39,401 bases of DNA, taken from positions 1 through 39,401 of the forward strand of contig NZ_SISF01000029.1 in NCBI RefSeq assembly GCF_004310285.1, given 5' to 3'. Below the pieces are notes generated by a model. It did not search any database. It saw nothing but the letters and a program-made list of their open reading frames with translations, and had not been told where the DNA came from. Numbering within the stretch: position 1 is the stretch's first letter; each line of letters begins with the position of its first letter. The translations under genes and the position numbers were made by a program. Positions 8,733 through 18,215 of this stretch are shown piece after piece. Source of the stretch: Agrobacterium cavarae (GTDB lineage Bacteria > Pseudomonadota > Alphaproteobacteria > Rhizobiales > Rhizobiaceae).

Positions 8733-11700
8733 TCAGTCCACGAATTCTAAGCTGGAATTGAACGGGATAAACTTGCGCCCCTCGTCACCGAAATTCATCA
8801 AAAGTGAGATCGCAATTCCGCGACGATTGACCTGTTCGATGGTGCCGATGCCCCACACGGCATGCCTCAGCTTGACACCCACTTCCAGATTGAGGTCGGC
8901 GGCCGCCCCGACCTCTTCGATCACGCCCTTCCATCCATGGTCGAACCAGTATTCTACGACTTTTGAGAACGGGTTGGCGATTGCGCTTACCCGCTGGTTT
9001 TTCAGGTCGCGCGCATGTTCCACTACGTAAAGCCAATATTCGCCCGGATAGGTCTGGGCCGTCGCGAACTGTATGTGCGATAGCTTCACGCCTCGCTCCG
9101 TCCATTCACCCTCAAGGCCCTTCACTTCGATTAGGCGACGCTGCATACTATCCGCGACAGCCGACACGATGTCGAAGCCCGGATTATTATGCGGCTGCTC
9201 GATGGGCTCACGCCCAGCTCGCCTCTCATATTTGAGGACCGCCTCGATCGCCGCGACATCGATCAGCGAGCCAATATCTTCGCCCGAAGCATACTGATCA
9301 CCTGATGCTCCCTCTCGGGGCGTCGCGTTCGCATAGGAAAGCAGGCGAGATCGTCGCTCCTGGCGTTCGGCCCTTGAAGGCCCTGGCCGGCTGCGCGATC
9401 TCGATCCCCAGCCGCTACCACCGGATACTCCGCCTTCGGTTGGTTCGCCCGTTTCAGCTCCGAACTCGCCGCTGTCGGCTTTGGATGCGAAGGCAGTGTC
9501 TTCGGCCCTCTCGCTCTCCCCTGATTGTTCGCCCGCAGTCGTTCCATGATCGATGGCATCGACTTCTTCAACGTCGGTCTCAGCCTCGTCGCTCTCTGGC
9601 GATAGATCGTCAGAGGCATCGTCGTGATCATCATCAGCCGCCCGCCCGTTGATCGCTTCGTCATCGGCGCCGCCTCCGCCGATGGACACCTCCTCGTCGC
9701 CCGCGACCGTTTCAGCGGCGTGTTCGTCCTCGGTATCGTGCAAGTCCTCGGTCTCGGGCAGATCTTCGTAGGGGGCCTCGGGTGGATGGTAGTTCGCATT
9801 CTTTAGCGCCCGTTCGGCGTCAGCCCTAGTCGGCATAGTTACAATGTACGCCGCCGTCATGATTACCGGCGGCAAATCCACCCCGATGGTGAGCTGCTCC
9901 AACGGCGCGAAGATCGCCTTGAAAGCAGCGGACCAGTCAAAACTCTCTCCCGGCGCAGCCCGGACGAAGAGAAGCGAGGTCTCCGCGTCGAAATAGGCGT
10001 CGGCCTGGCTCACAGGTGAGCGGACCGGGGGATCAAACTCTACAATCTCGACATGGACCCGCAGTCGCTCAACCGTCCGCACCTCGATGCGGCTCAAAAT
10101 GCTCCGCAACCGATCGCGAAACTCCACATTCGGTGCCAGCCAAAGCAGGAGATCGCCGCGTGTCCGCAGGCGCTCCGTCGCCGCCGGCGCTGAAACCCCG
10201 TTCGGGACCTCGGCCAGTGCGAGGCGTCCGATATCAGAGAACCTGGCGACACCGAGTTCCCGATAGAGCCGCGTCGCTGCAACCCGCGAGACCGCGGGCG
10301 GCAACACAAGTCTCTCGTCGAGGGCGCCGGCGAACGGTTCGACAAGGATCGGCGAATCCAGCCACGCAGCTTCATCGGCCCAGATCGTCGCGCCGTTGAG
10401 GTTGAGCAGAACGGGCTCTTCACCGACTGTCCGAAGCTCGGCAAGAACGTCCTGATCTTCCCGCTCGAGTGCGTTAGCGAGCCAAGCAAGGCATCGCCGA
10501 TGCACGTCTTCGTCGAGCTCGCCGATGCTCGCCTTTGTGGCGATGCCCTTCAGGAGATTGACGTAACTTGAAGCGGTCGGAGCGTCTTCGACGCCGAGAT
10601 GACGATAGAGCTCCTCGCGCAGCCGCATCCGCGGGCTTGGGGCATGCCAATAGCCACGGAAATAGGTGGGCTCCCAAAAAACCTGATCTGCACGAAGATA
10701 TTCGTCCAGCTCGGGATCGTAGATGAACGCAGTTCCGGAGAGCCTGTCTATGGACGTAGCGTCGTCCCCCCCGAGGCGCTCGCTCAGCATGGCGTAGACG
10801 ACATCGGACGCAGGGCTGCCGTTCGCCATGCAGTATTCGAGATGGGCGACGACGGTCTCCGTTGGAGGCTCCGCCTTCATTCCGAGGAAGTCGAGAAAGT
10901 CGACAAGCGAACGACTAGCTTGCCCGCCGCCCCGTAGGATCGGCAGATCGACAACATTCACCTGCGACGCGTAGCCTGCGGCACGGAACGATCGATAGAG
11001 GCCCGTGGGGCCGAAGCGTTTTCCCTCGACCCGCTCTCCGCTGATAGAAGCGGGCAGCCAGGAGATCGACCTGAGCCGTTCGAGCGCGGTTCGCTCCTCA
11101 ACAGTCAGGCGAGCAAAGCGCTCCAAAATGTGGCGGACGATCGGCTGCGTGCGGTCTGCAATCTGATCGATGGTGCCGGTGGTGGCTATCGTATCGATGC
11201 GTGAAACCAGATGCTCGATGGACACCGTGCGGCGCATTCCGAGTGGGCCTTCCAGAATGTCCTGGAAACGCGCCGCTGCCTGTCCTGCCGGCATCCAGTT
11301 CTCATCTACGAAAAATCGCTCCTCGCCGCCGAGCAGCGCGTCGATCTGCGCCGACCAAAAATAACACTCAGTGGGTCGGACATAGGTCCCAGCCCGAGTA
11401 CGGACAAAGGAAAGGCCTGCTAGCGACCGTAGGCCACCTCCCGCGTCCAGTTCAGCGCGATGCTTCAGAATCTCGTTCAGGAGTGCAACATATTGTTCCC
11501 GTGTCGGCTCACCCTTGAGGATGTCCTCAAGATGATCGTCGACATATGCCTGAAAGGTGAGCACGTCGACGCGCAGCCAGTCCCGCGCAAAGGCCTGTAC
11601 GTTGTCCGACATCAAACTTGTGTCGACAAGTTCGAAGTAGCCGACCGGATCTACGAAACCGCCTGGCAGTTGGCCGCGCGAAGGTTCGACGAACCCCGAA

Positions 11701-13553
11701 CCTGTCCGCAGAAAGGGGGTGGTCGCAAGCTTGGAGCAGGACGCTGCGGTGACTCCATCGGGTATGAACGCGGGCAAAAGATCGTAGAGTTCGCGTTGGC
11801 CCTCATCACCGAGACCGATCACCGCGCTCGCCCTCTCTTCATCAGGGATTGCAGCTACAAGGTCCCGAGCAAACTCGTCGAAGCGATACACGTCGATCAA
11901 CGCTGCGAGCGCCTCGAACGCGAGTACCTCGTGCTGAACCATAGGCGTTCCCGGCAAGAACCGATGAATCCGCGCTGTCGCGATCCCCACAGGCGGGCGA
12001 TAGATGTCGTCGATCGACGCCAGCGCGCCATCATGGTCCAGAATGAACTTGATGGCCTTCAACCGATTGACCAGGGCCGGAAGATCTTGGCGCGCCTTCG
12101 ATTGCGCCAAGATCGCATCAACAGCAGCCCATAGTTCCTGCAGATTGGCATCTTCTGCGGTGATTTTTTTGACTTCAAGCGCGGCGACCAGAGCTGGCAG
12201 ACGCAAGGGAGATGCAGCGAGGGCCTGGAAAACCGACCAATAAGGGCGAAGATCTGGATGGAGGAGTTTCAGTTCAATTGACGCGAGGGCAGCCTGAGCT
12301 TCAGCAGAAAGCTGCTCTGGGAGATGACAGTCGCTTGGCAGCGCCATCTGTTCGTCCACCGTCAGCACGCTATGCGATGCCTTCGCGGCGACCTGTATTT
12401 CCAGCCAGAAGGATTGGAACGAGGCCTTGTCCTTCAAGGCGAACGCGGTGCCTACCAAGGACCATAACCGGCGCGGGCCGATGAGATCCCGCACCTCCTC
12501 GAAGCTTTCCGCTATCGCCTTGGCGGCCGCGTCTAGGAGTAGTTCGTTCCAGTACCTTTCGTGCTGCTCTCCGGTAAGCGTGATCGTGCGCCGTGTGGGG
12601 TGCGGAAAGAAATCGGCATTGATATGCAGCGGCATGCCTGAAGTCTGTTCCGTCGGTAGATAGGCATAGAGTAGGCCATCAACAGATTCGTCGTGGACCG
12701 GCATCGCGATACTCACGATCGGCGAGCGATCCAGCTCGACTAGGGTGGGAAAATCGTCAAAAATCCGCCTCTCGACCGCGAGATCAGATGCGTCCCGCGT
12801 CAGGATTTTCCATTTCTCTTGCTTGCCCTCCGGTTCAATCTCGAGATCGACCACGCCTCCATGACGGGTAATGGTTACAGAGCGCTCGAAAATTCCGTTC
12901 TTGGAGAGTTCAATGGTTCTCAGGTTGCGAAGGAAGAAGAGCCCCCTTGCCATAACGTCTGAGATCGCGTCGACCACGAGGCGAACCACATCTGCCGGTG
13001 TTGGGGACGCATTGAGGCCCTTGCGAGTATCGGAAGCCAGAGCGGCCCACGGCAACTCGAACTCAGTCCCCCCACTGCGCGGAATCATCTTCGTCTCACC
13101 TGAGCCGTCTATGGGGATCAGTTGCATCTCGATGCCCCTCGACCGCACGATGGGAGCATCGGTGACCTGATAGACGGAAACGAACCCGATCCCGAAACGC
13201 CCGATCTGAGAAGCGACACGAATCTTGCTTCTGCTGCCCATACGAGAGATCGCATGGAAATTGCATGCTCGCTTATGGCCCTCAGGATCTCCACTCTGCT
13301 CCCAAGGGCAGCGAATCTCATGAAGCCCGCAGGTTGAAAACTCCGCGTTGTTCCGGATGAACAGGCCAGATTCGGTCACGTCAAACGCGAGGCTATCCGC
13401 TCCCGCATCGTCCGCATTCTGGATGAGTTCGAGCGCCATAACGCCAAAGCCCTGAAGGCCGGCCAAAGCCTGCTGAATATTACCCAGCAGATCCGCCTCA
13501 TACGCAAGGGTGATGGGTTTCAAAGAGACCGACGCCCCCTCCGCATTCAGCAT
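8733..13553 (-). CDS. Giant GHKL (sacsin-like) ATPase with DUF3883 and Tudor-like C-terminus
   Basis: 1606 residues. The N-terminus is an HSP90/sacsin-type ATPase: LELIQNADDAGA (E42, N46, D48), FIRNNAEF (65-72) and GRFGIGFVSVYQVTD (118-132). A long helical middle has no family I know. Residues ~1260-1400 are a very acidic, then Ser/Arg-rich, disordered linker. A DUF3883 domain follows (~1420-1530), with FDIVSA and RLIEVKG forming a D...ExK nuclease-like pattern. The last ~49 residues (VKLRHAVWGIGTIEQV, then LLMNFGDEGRKF) resemble the Tudor-like C-terminus of PcrA/UvrD helicases. GGAGG sits 8 bases before the ATG. It heads a four-gene operon whose second gene is a UvrD-like helicase, which makes the UvrD-type tail notable. 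Confidence 0.85.
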   Translation of the reverse strand: MLNAEGASVSLKPITLAYEADLLGNIQQALAGLQGFGVMALELIQNADDAGADSLAFDVTESGLFIRNNAEFSTCGLHEIRCPWEQSGDPEGHKRACNFHAISRMGSRSKIRVASQIGRFGIGFVSVYQVTDAPIVRSRGIEMQLIPIDGSGETKMIPRSGGTEFELPWAALASDTRKGLNASPTPADVVRLVVDAISDVMARGLFFLRNLRTIELSKNGIFERSVTITRHGGVVDLEIEPEGKQEKWKILTRDASDLAVERRIFDDFPTLVELDRSPIVSIAMPVHDESVDGLLYAYLPTEQTSGMPLHINADFFPHPTRRTITLTGEQHERYWNELLLDAAAKAIAESFEEVRDLIGPRRLWSLVGTAFALKDKASFQSFWLEIQVAAKASHSVLTVDEQMALPSDCHLPEQLSAEAQAALASIELKLLHPDLRPYWSVFQALAASPLRLPALVAALEVKKITAEDANLQELWAAVDAILAQSKARQDLPALVNRLKAIKFILDHDGALASIDDIYRPPVGIATARIHRFLPGTPMVQHEVLAFEALAALIDVYRFDEFARDLVAAIPDEERASAVIGLGDEGQRELYDLLPAFIPDGVTAASCSKLATTPFLRTGSGFVEPSRGQLPGGFVDPVGYFELVDTSLMSDNVQAFARDWLRVDVLTFQAYVDDHLEDILKGEPTREQYVALLNEILKHRAELDAGGGLRSLAGLSFVRTRAGTYVRPTECYFWSAQIDALLGGEERFFVDENWMPAGQAAARFQDILEGPLGMRRTVSIEHLVSRIDTIATTGTIDQIADRTQPIVRHILERFARLTVEERTALERLRSISWLPASISGERVEGKRFGPTGLYRSFRAAGYASQVNVVDLPILRGGGQASRSLVDFLDFLGMKAEPPTETVVAHLEYCMANGSPASDVVYAMLSERLGGDDATSIDRLSGTAFIYDPELDEYLRADQVFWEPTYFRGYWHAPSPRMRLREELYRHLGVEDAPTASSYVNLLKGIATKASIGELDEDVHRRCLAWLANALEREDQDVLAELRTVGEEPVLLNLNGATIWADEAAWLDSPILVEPFAGALDERLVLPPAVSRVAATRLYRELGVARFSDIGRLALAEVPNGVSAPAATERLRTRGDLLLWLAPNVEFRDRLRSILSRIEVRTVERLRVHVEIVEFDPPVRSPVSQADAYFDAETSLLFVRAAPGESFDWSAAFKAIFAPLEQLTIGVDLPPVIMTAAYIVTMPTRADAERALKNANYHPPEAPYEDLPETEDLHDTEDEHAAETVAGDEEVSIGGGGADDEAINGRAADDDHDDASDDLSPESDEAETDVEEVDAIDHGTTAGEQSGESERAEDTAFASKADSGEFGAETGEPTEGGVSGGSGWGSRSRSRPGPSRAERQERRSRLLSYANATPREGASGDQYASGEDIGSLIDVAAIEAVLKYERRAGREPIEQPHNNPGFDIVSAVADSMQRRLIEVKGLEGEWTERGVKLSHIQFATAQTYPGEYWLYVVEHARDLKNQRVSAIANPFSKVVEYWFDHGWKGVIEEVGAAADLNLEVGVKLRHAVWGIGTIEQVNRRGIAISLLMNFGDEGRKFIPFNSSLEFVD

Positions 13554-13667
13554 TCTGAATTCCTCCCAAGTTTTGTTATTATGGCAACAATCTTAACGCT
13601 GGCAATGCTTGACGCAAGTAACAGAAATTGTGGTGGAGCGCCTCATTTTTTAGAACTAGTAAGATAC

Positions 13668-15119
13668 TCACATGAATAGCCGATATGGATAAACATTCCG
13701 AGGCAGATCGGGGACATTCGCGATTGTGCGTGCTAGTTTCTGTGAGTAACGAATGCTGACCGGCACAGGATCGTAAAGTGCGTCGTTATTCCAATCCATC
13801 TTGGTCAATGCCAACGCCTCGTGAGCAGTTAATTCGAGCGGGCCGCTGCCGGCATGACGGATTAATTGCAGAGGGCGCGGTATGCTCTTCTTGCCCTGAT
13901 AATAGTCACCCTTGGTCGATACTTCGGGTGCATTGCCCGCAACCCATACCAGCGCGGAGTTGCCGGAGCGTACCACCATCGTTCCCCGAGGCACGGGATA
14001 GCCTGATGGCTTTGTGGGTGGCTTTTTCTGGCCAGACTCGATCAGCCAGACGCCGCGCCAGCACGATGCCGAACTGACCTCGACGCACTCGATCTCCGCG
14101 ACCCCGGCCAGCGCATCGAACGCCCCTTCGATCTCGCTCTCTTTGAACGCCGTGGTCTTGTGGATAACCATTCTTTTAGGGAGGTTGCCACCATTGCGGC
14201 CTTGGTAGAGCGACAGGCTGCGAGCAAGAACCGCGCGCATGTCGTCACGGCTGAGAAACGGGTTCCTCCTTGCCTCGGCAACGTCGGCGACGGGGTCCCG
14301 GGCTTCGAAGGCCACGAACTGCATACCGCCACCATCCATGTCGAACACCTGTGAGCAGCACGTCACGTAGTGTGCATCACGCTGATCGCCGCGCAGCGCA
14401 TAAGCGAGCCCTATATATGCTGTGTCGGCTGGAACACCCTTCAGCGGTGCCAGCTTCCACGGCGTTCCGGCGGCTTTCACATAAAGAGCCGTTGCCAGCC
14501 TCCAAGCAAGCGACGCCTTGTGCGTGAAAGTGAAGACGCGGTCGTTCAGCACCTGGGTCGAGATATTATATCGAGCGCCAAGTGCCTTGAGCACGTCATG
14601 GGCGTCGAAGAGTTTACTGCGTGTGGCAGGACTCCAGCTATCCGGGAAGTGGACGAGCACGACATCGAACTCGTTGCGCACCATATCCAGCCGTTGGAGC
14701 GCTGCTTCCATTGCTTGGTAAAGTCGGGTTTGTGGGTCGCCATCTCCGGGCAACTCGCGAAGGTGCTCAGGCCATTTGATATGAGCCTCGCGCGGTGCTG
14801 CTTCTAGAGCCACACGGAAAAGACGCTCGAAGCCGGGATATTGTGGGACATATTCTGACCTGTCGGACGGACGATGCGCGTTCCGCAATAACAGCATCAA
14901 CTCACCACGTCGTTTGAACGCGCTCTCTGGCCCTACTGTCGCGATCCTTATTCGTGAGGTGTAGCCGCCGAACGATCCCTTCGAATAAGGACCGAAGTTC
15001 GCGAGACCTCGAAGCGGGTGGACATCGACATGCGTCGTATCCGAGGGAGAGAAAGAAAGGTTCGGCTCCGCGAGCAACGTGAAAGGTGGAAGCTTTGTCA
15101 AAGGGACCGAACTGCTCAT
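13668..15119 (-). CDS. Short prokaryotic Argonaute (MID-PIWI)
   Basis: 483 residues, the normal size of short pAgo proteins, which have only MID and PIWI. The MID part (~150-220) includes RYNISTQVLNDR and the helix after it that would hold the guide 5' end. PIWI runs to the C-terminus and ends in the typical stretch LTKMDWNN, VSIRYSQKLA and a hydrophobic last residue. The first catalytic Asp of active Argonautes is missing: the strand reads YIGLAYAL (~235-242). It is therefore a sensor, not a slicer, as known for short pAgos. ATG overlaps the stop of the SIR2-APAZ gene by one base (TAATG), so the pair is translationally coupled and forms a SPARSA-type complex. The family would detect invader nucleic acid with a guide and switch on its partner. 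Confidence 0.87.
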   Translation of the reverse strand: MSSSVPLTKLPPFTLLAEPNLSFSPSDTTHVDVHPLRGLANFGPYSKGSFGGYTSRIRIATVGPESAFKRRGELMLLLRNAHRPSDRSEYVPQYPGFERLFRVALEAAPREAHIKWPEHLRELPGDGDPQTRLYQAMEAALQRLDMVRNEFDVVLVHFPDSWSPATRSKLFDAHDVLKALGARYNISTQVLNDRVFTFTHKASLAWRLATALYVKAAGTPWKLAPLKGVPADTAYIGLAYALRGDQRDAHYVTCCSQVFDMDGGGMQFVAFEARDPVADVAEARRNPFLSRDDMRAVLARSLSLYQGRNGGNLPKRMVIHKTTAFKESEIEGAFDALAGVAEIECVEVSSASCWRGVWLIESGQKKPPTKPSGYPVPRGTMVVRSGNSALVWVAGNAPEVSTKGDYYQGKKSIPRPLQLIRHAGSGPLELTAHEALALTKMDWNNDALYDPVPVSIRYSQKLARTIANVPDLPRNVYPYRLFM

Positions 15120-16999
15120 TACTTGGTCCTGTCGAAATAAGCGTGGTGATGCCCTGGGCGGCTCCAGCCCGTGATTGGTGAAACTTCGAACACGGCATCC
15201 ATTCCCGCACCGTCCTGCAGCCCGAAAGCTCGCTTAGTCTTACCGCCGGTGTCGGTGAGAAGTAGAGCCCATGCGGCAATGATGTCTGCCCAGTTCCTGT
15301 TATAGCGCTGCGCCCAGCGTTCCCTGCGCCAATCGCCTGCTGGATCACCACTGCGCTCAGGTCGCGCCCCCATAGGGTCGAATCTGGAGTTTTCCGGGTG
15401 CGCGGAGCTTCCAACCTCGGTCGCATCGGCGCGCGGAATGTGCACGAACGTGTAGGGCTCGAAGCCGAGCCACCAACGCCCGTTGATAAGGTCCAGCTTC
15501 AGGAATAATCCCTCCTGAAATGGGAACCCGAGACTAGGAACTGTTCCTGTCAGATCGCTTTTGTAGGCGTTACGGAGGTTGGACAGCGCCTGTGCGTTCC
15601 GACGAGCCTGTTCACGATCCTCTCCGTCGCGAGGCGGCGCTATAACCACGGAATGGCCGGAGCGCTTGTAGCGCGGAATCAGCGGTAGGCGGCGCGCCAA
15701 GCTTCTGACCAGTGCATCATAAATGAGGCCCATTGCCCAACTGTCTGTGGCCGGATCGAGCTTGATGTCGCCGTCGAGCCTTGCCCCAAGCGGTGCGAGT
15801 GCACCGAGGATTTGTTCATCGCTGCCGAAAGCAGCAAACTCTCGCCCGTTTACCGCAACTGTCGCTTTAATTCCCTTCTCCTTGAGCATTTCGCGCACGA
15901 TCGGAGAGGTCGTGTTCTGCGCGAGTTTTACGCGACGAGCGTTGCTCGGCATACTTTCGATCAGTAGTGAGGAGTAGCGCAGAATAGGGAAGGCTCGAGC
16001 TTCGGTGGTGGGTAGTTGCACCGGAACCAAGCGCGGTGTCGGACGCCCCTCCATCACCCGATCGAAAAGCGGCTTGGGCAGATCGGTTATCTTGATGATA
16101 TCGGCAGCAAGTTCGTCGAAGGTTGCGCACTCGACAACGGCTACGTCCACGCCAGCCGCCCCGGCGCGCTCTAGGAATTCAATCACTGCGGGCAGTAAAC
16201 GCGAAGCTGACGAAGTGAGCCAGTACAGCCCGTTCGGAAATGGCGAAGGCACATCGAGAACCGTGTTCAGCGCCTCCATGATCGAAGCGTCGCGTCCGCT
16301 ATAGCCGACGAAGACCATTCCGAAGCGCTTGCCGGATTCCACCAGCACATGCCGCATCCGGGCGTCCTGTTCCTCCAGTTCCGATCCCGTGTTCTTAATC
16401 GCGATCGACTGATAATCGCCGTGGAGCTTAGCGACCAACGGCCAGTCCGATTCATTGAGGCACCGCATGGCACGGTCGGCGGAATCGATCGCCGCAACAG
16501 TCGGGCGGTTCTGGCCATCTATCGGGAGGATCGCATTTGCCGAATGCGTCGACTCCTCGATAAGCGGATCGAAGTTCGTGGTGAAAACGCTATCGACCTT
16601 GCCAGCAGCCATAAGGCTGCCAAGCACCTTATGTCCAAAACAGGGAGTACCCTTGGAGATCGCATCGTCTATATACTGTCGGCGATGCCGAGCCTCTGGA
16701 TATACCGCTTCGAAGGCCTTGGCATACTCCGTAGGATCGCCGTCGGGCGGCAACAGTGAAGTTTGCCGAAAAAAGGCATCGATCCTGTCGATCCACACTG
16801 GATCAGCCGTATCGATCTCTCGCTTTGACAGGTTTGTCTCGCGGCAAAAGATTTGCGCCTTGAAATCGCGGATCATGGCGTAGCCGGTCGGAATGCCAGA
16901 GGCGGCCGATGCGCCTGCGCCGAGGAACCACGCCACGAGATTGGGCCTGAGATCGAATGCTGTCGCGAATTGTGCAGCGGAGATAGTTTTTATCGGCAC
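15119..16999 (-). CDS. SIR2-APAZ protein, NADase partner of short Argonaute
   Basis: 626 residues from a GTG start. The SIR2 domain has the NAD-binding and catalytic series GAGAS (27-31), TTNFD (140-144), KLHGD (191-195, His193) and GYSGRD (232-237). The C-terminal half, to ~600, is the APAZ region, the stand-in for the missing PAZ/N domains that binds the Argonaute. In characterised SPARSA systems this subunit destroys cellular NAD when the Argonaute finds its target, killing or arresting the infected cell. GTG at 16999 is chosen because GGGGAG lies just upstream and because starting farther upstream would run into the Fic gene; the open frame continues to 17485 without homology. The gene begins 11 bases after the Fic stop. 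Confidence 0.88.
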   Translation of the reverse strand: MPIKTISAAQFATAFDLRPNLVAWFLGAGASAASGIPTGYAMIRDFKAQIFCRETNLSKREIDTADPVWIDRIDAFFRQTSLLPPDGDPTEYAKAFEAVYPEARHRRQYIDDAISKGTPCFGHKVLGSLMAAGKVDSVFTTNFDPLIEESTHSANAILPIDGQNRPTVAAIDSADRAMRCLNESDWPLVAKLHGDYQSIAIKNTGSELEEQDARMRHVLVESGKRFGMVFVGYSGRDASIMEALNTVLDVPSPFPNGLYWLTSSASRLLPAVIEFLERAGAAGVDVAVVECATFDELAADIIKITDLPKPLFDRVMEGRPTPRLVPVQLPTTEARAFPILRYSSLLIESMPSNARRVKLAQNTTSPIVREMLKEKGIKATVAVNGREFAAFGSDEQILGALAPLGARLDGDIKLDPATDSWAMGLIYDALVRSLARRLPLIPRYKRSGHSVVIAPPRDGEDREQARRNAQALSNLRNAYKSDLTGTVPSLGFPFQEGLFLKLDLINGRWWLGFEPYTFVHIPRADATEVGSSAHPENSRFDPMGARPERSGDPAGDWRRERWAQRYNRNWADIIAAWALLLTDTGGKTKRAFGLQDGAGMDAVFEVSPITGWSRPGHHHAYFDRTK

Positions 17000-17010
17000 A
17001 GGCTCCCCTT

Positions 17011-18192
17011 TCAGGCCGTCGTGGGGAGCGGGTCGGTTCCCTCGCTCAAGATGGCAAGATAACGCCGGTAACTGAACACGCGCCCCCGTTTGCGTCCGGT
17101 GATTTCTTCGACGATGCCGAACCGTTCCAGATCGGCGAGCGCCGCATTGACAGTGGGGGCTGAGAGCCCTGTTTGCTGAACGAGTTGGTTGGCCGTCAGG
17201 AACGGGTTTTGCTGAAACAGATCGTGGATACGTAGCGCGGAGCCTGCCCGGTCGCTTTCTGTCGTGATCCGCTCGCGGTCTTCCTTGAACAGATCGACAA
17301 TCCGGGTTGCTGCTTCGAATGCTTGATTGGCAGTATCCGCAACACCGGCAAGAAAGAAATCGAGCCAAGCTTCCCATGCCCCGTGCTCGCGCACCTCCTG
17401 AAGCAGTCGGTAATAATCGGCGCGATGAGTTTTCAGGTACAGGCTCAGATAGAGCAGCGGCTTGCGCAGCACACCGTTGACGCACAGGTACAGCGTCACC
17501 AACAAGCGACCAATCCTGCCGTTTCCATCCAGGAACGGGTGAATGGTCTCGAATTGGACATGCAGCAGCCCAGCCTTGATCAGTGCGGGCAGGCGCGAGC
17601 CGTCCTCGTGCATGAAGCGCTCAAGCGCATCAAGACAAGCATCCATCTCGGTCGGCGGTGGCGGCACGAACAATGCGTTGCCTGGACGTGAACCACCGAT
17701 CCAGTTCTGAGACCGCCGAAACTCACCGGGATTTTTCGTGCCGCCACGCCCGCTTTGCAGCAAGCGTTCGTGCATCTCGCGGATCAGACGTAGTGACAGC
17801 GGCAGGTCTTCCAGACGCTCCAGCCCATACATCATCGCATCGACGTAGTTCGACACTTCACGGATGTCGTCGATCGGCTGGCCGGCTTGCGCCTCGGTTT
17901 CGAAGCGGAGCAGGTCCGAAAGGGTCGATTGCGTTCCTTCTATCTGGGACGAAAGGACGGCTTCCTTCCGCACGTACATGTAGAGGAACAGTTCTTGGCG
18001 CGGCAGCAACATAGTGATGCCGTCGAGGCGCCCTAAGGCCCGTTCCGCCAAACTTAGCCGCTCCAGAAGGGTCAGCACATCGATCGGCGGTTCCGGCGGC
18101 AGTGGGGGCGGTACGAAGGTACGCACGATTTCTCCCGCAACAGGGGTCTCGACGAAGCGGCCTAGCCGGAGGTTGGATGCTGATTCGGGCAT
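17011..18192 (-). CDS. Fic-family AMPylase with inhibitory motif and C-terminal wHTH
   Basis: 393 residues. The complete Fic active site HPFLDGNGRIGR is at 218-229 (His218 base, Asp222 metal). An N-terminal inhibitory helix SSQIEG (81-86) matches [S/T]xxxE[G/N], so this is a class II self-inhibited Fic protein. The C-terminus (~315-385) is a winged HTH (TANQLVQQTGLSAPTVNAALADL). Such proteins add AMP to Ser, Thr or Tyr of target proteins; the HTH suggests DNA binding or autoregulation. It is the first gene of an apparent Fic, SIR2-APAZ, pAgo operon (11-base gap), and an inverted repeat lies 24-55 bases before its ATG. Whether it belongs to the Argonaute system or simply sits beside it is unknown. 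Confidence 0.9.
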   Translation of the reverse strand: MPESASNLRLGRFVETPVAGEIVRTFVPPPLPPEPPIDVLTLLERLSLAERALGRLDGITMLLPRQELFLYMYVRKEAVLSSQIEGTQSTLSDLLRFETEAQAGQPIDDIREVSNYVDAMMYGLERLEDLPLSLRLIREMHERLLQSGRGGTKNPGEFRRSQNWIGGSRPGNALFVPPPPTEMDACLDALERFMHEDGSRLPALIKAGLLHVQFETIHPFLDGNGRIGRLLVTLYLCVNGVLRKPLLYLSLYLKTHRADYYRLLQEVREHGAWEAWLDFFLAGVADTANQAFEAATRIVDLFKEDRERITTESDRAGSALRIHDLFQQNPFLTANQLVQQTGLSAPTVNAALADLERFGIVEEITGRKRGRVFSYRRYLAILSEGTDPLPTTA

Positions 18193-18215
18193 GGTCCCAC
18201 TATGCGGGCGTTACA

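Noticed and set aside
13554..13667. The pAgo and the giant ATPase genes as one seven-gene system
   Set aside because: A 114-base AT-rich gap and an independent strong ribosome-binding site separate them, and short pAgo systems are known to be complete with two genes; kept as separate units.
16999..17485. A longer N-terminus for the SIR2-APAZ protein
   Set aside because: The extra 162 residues overlap the 3' end of the Fic gene on the same strand, show no domain, and a well-placed GGGGAG supports GTG 16999.
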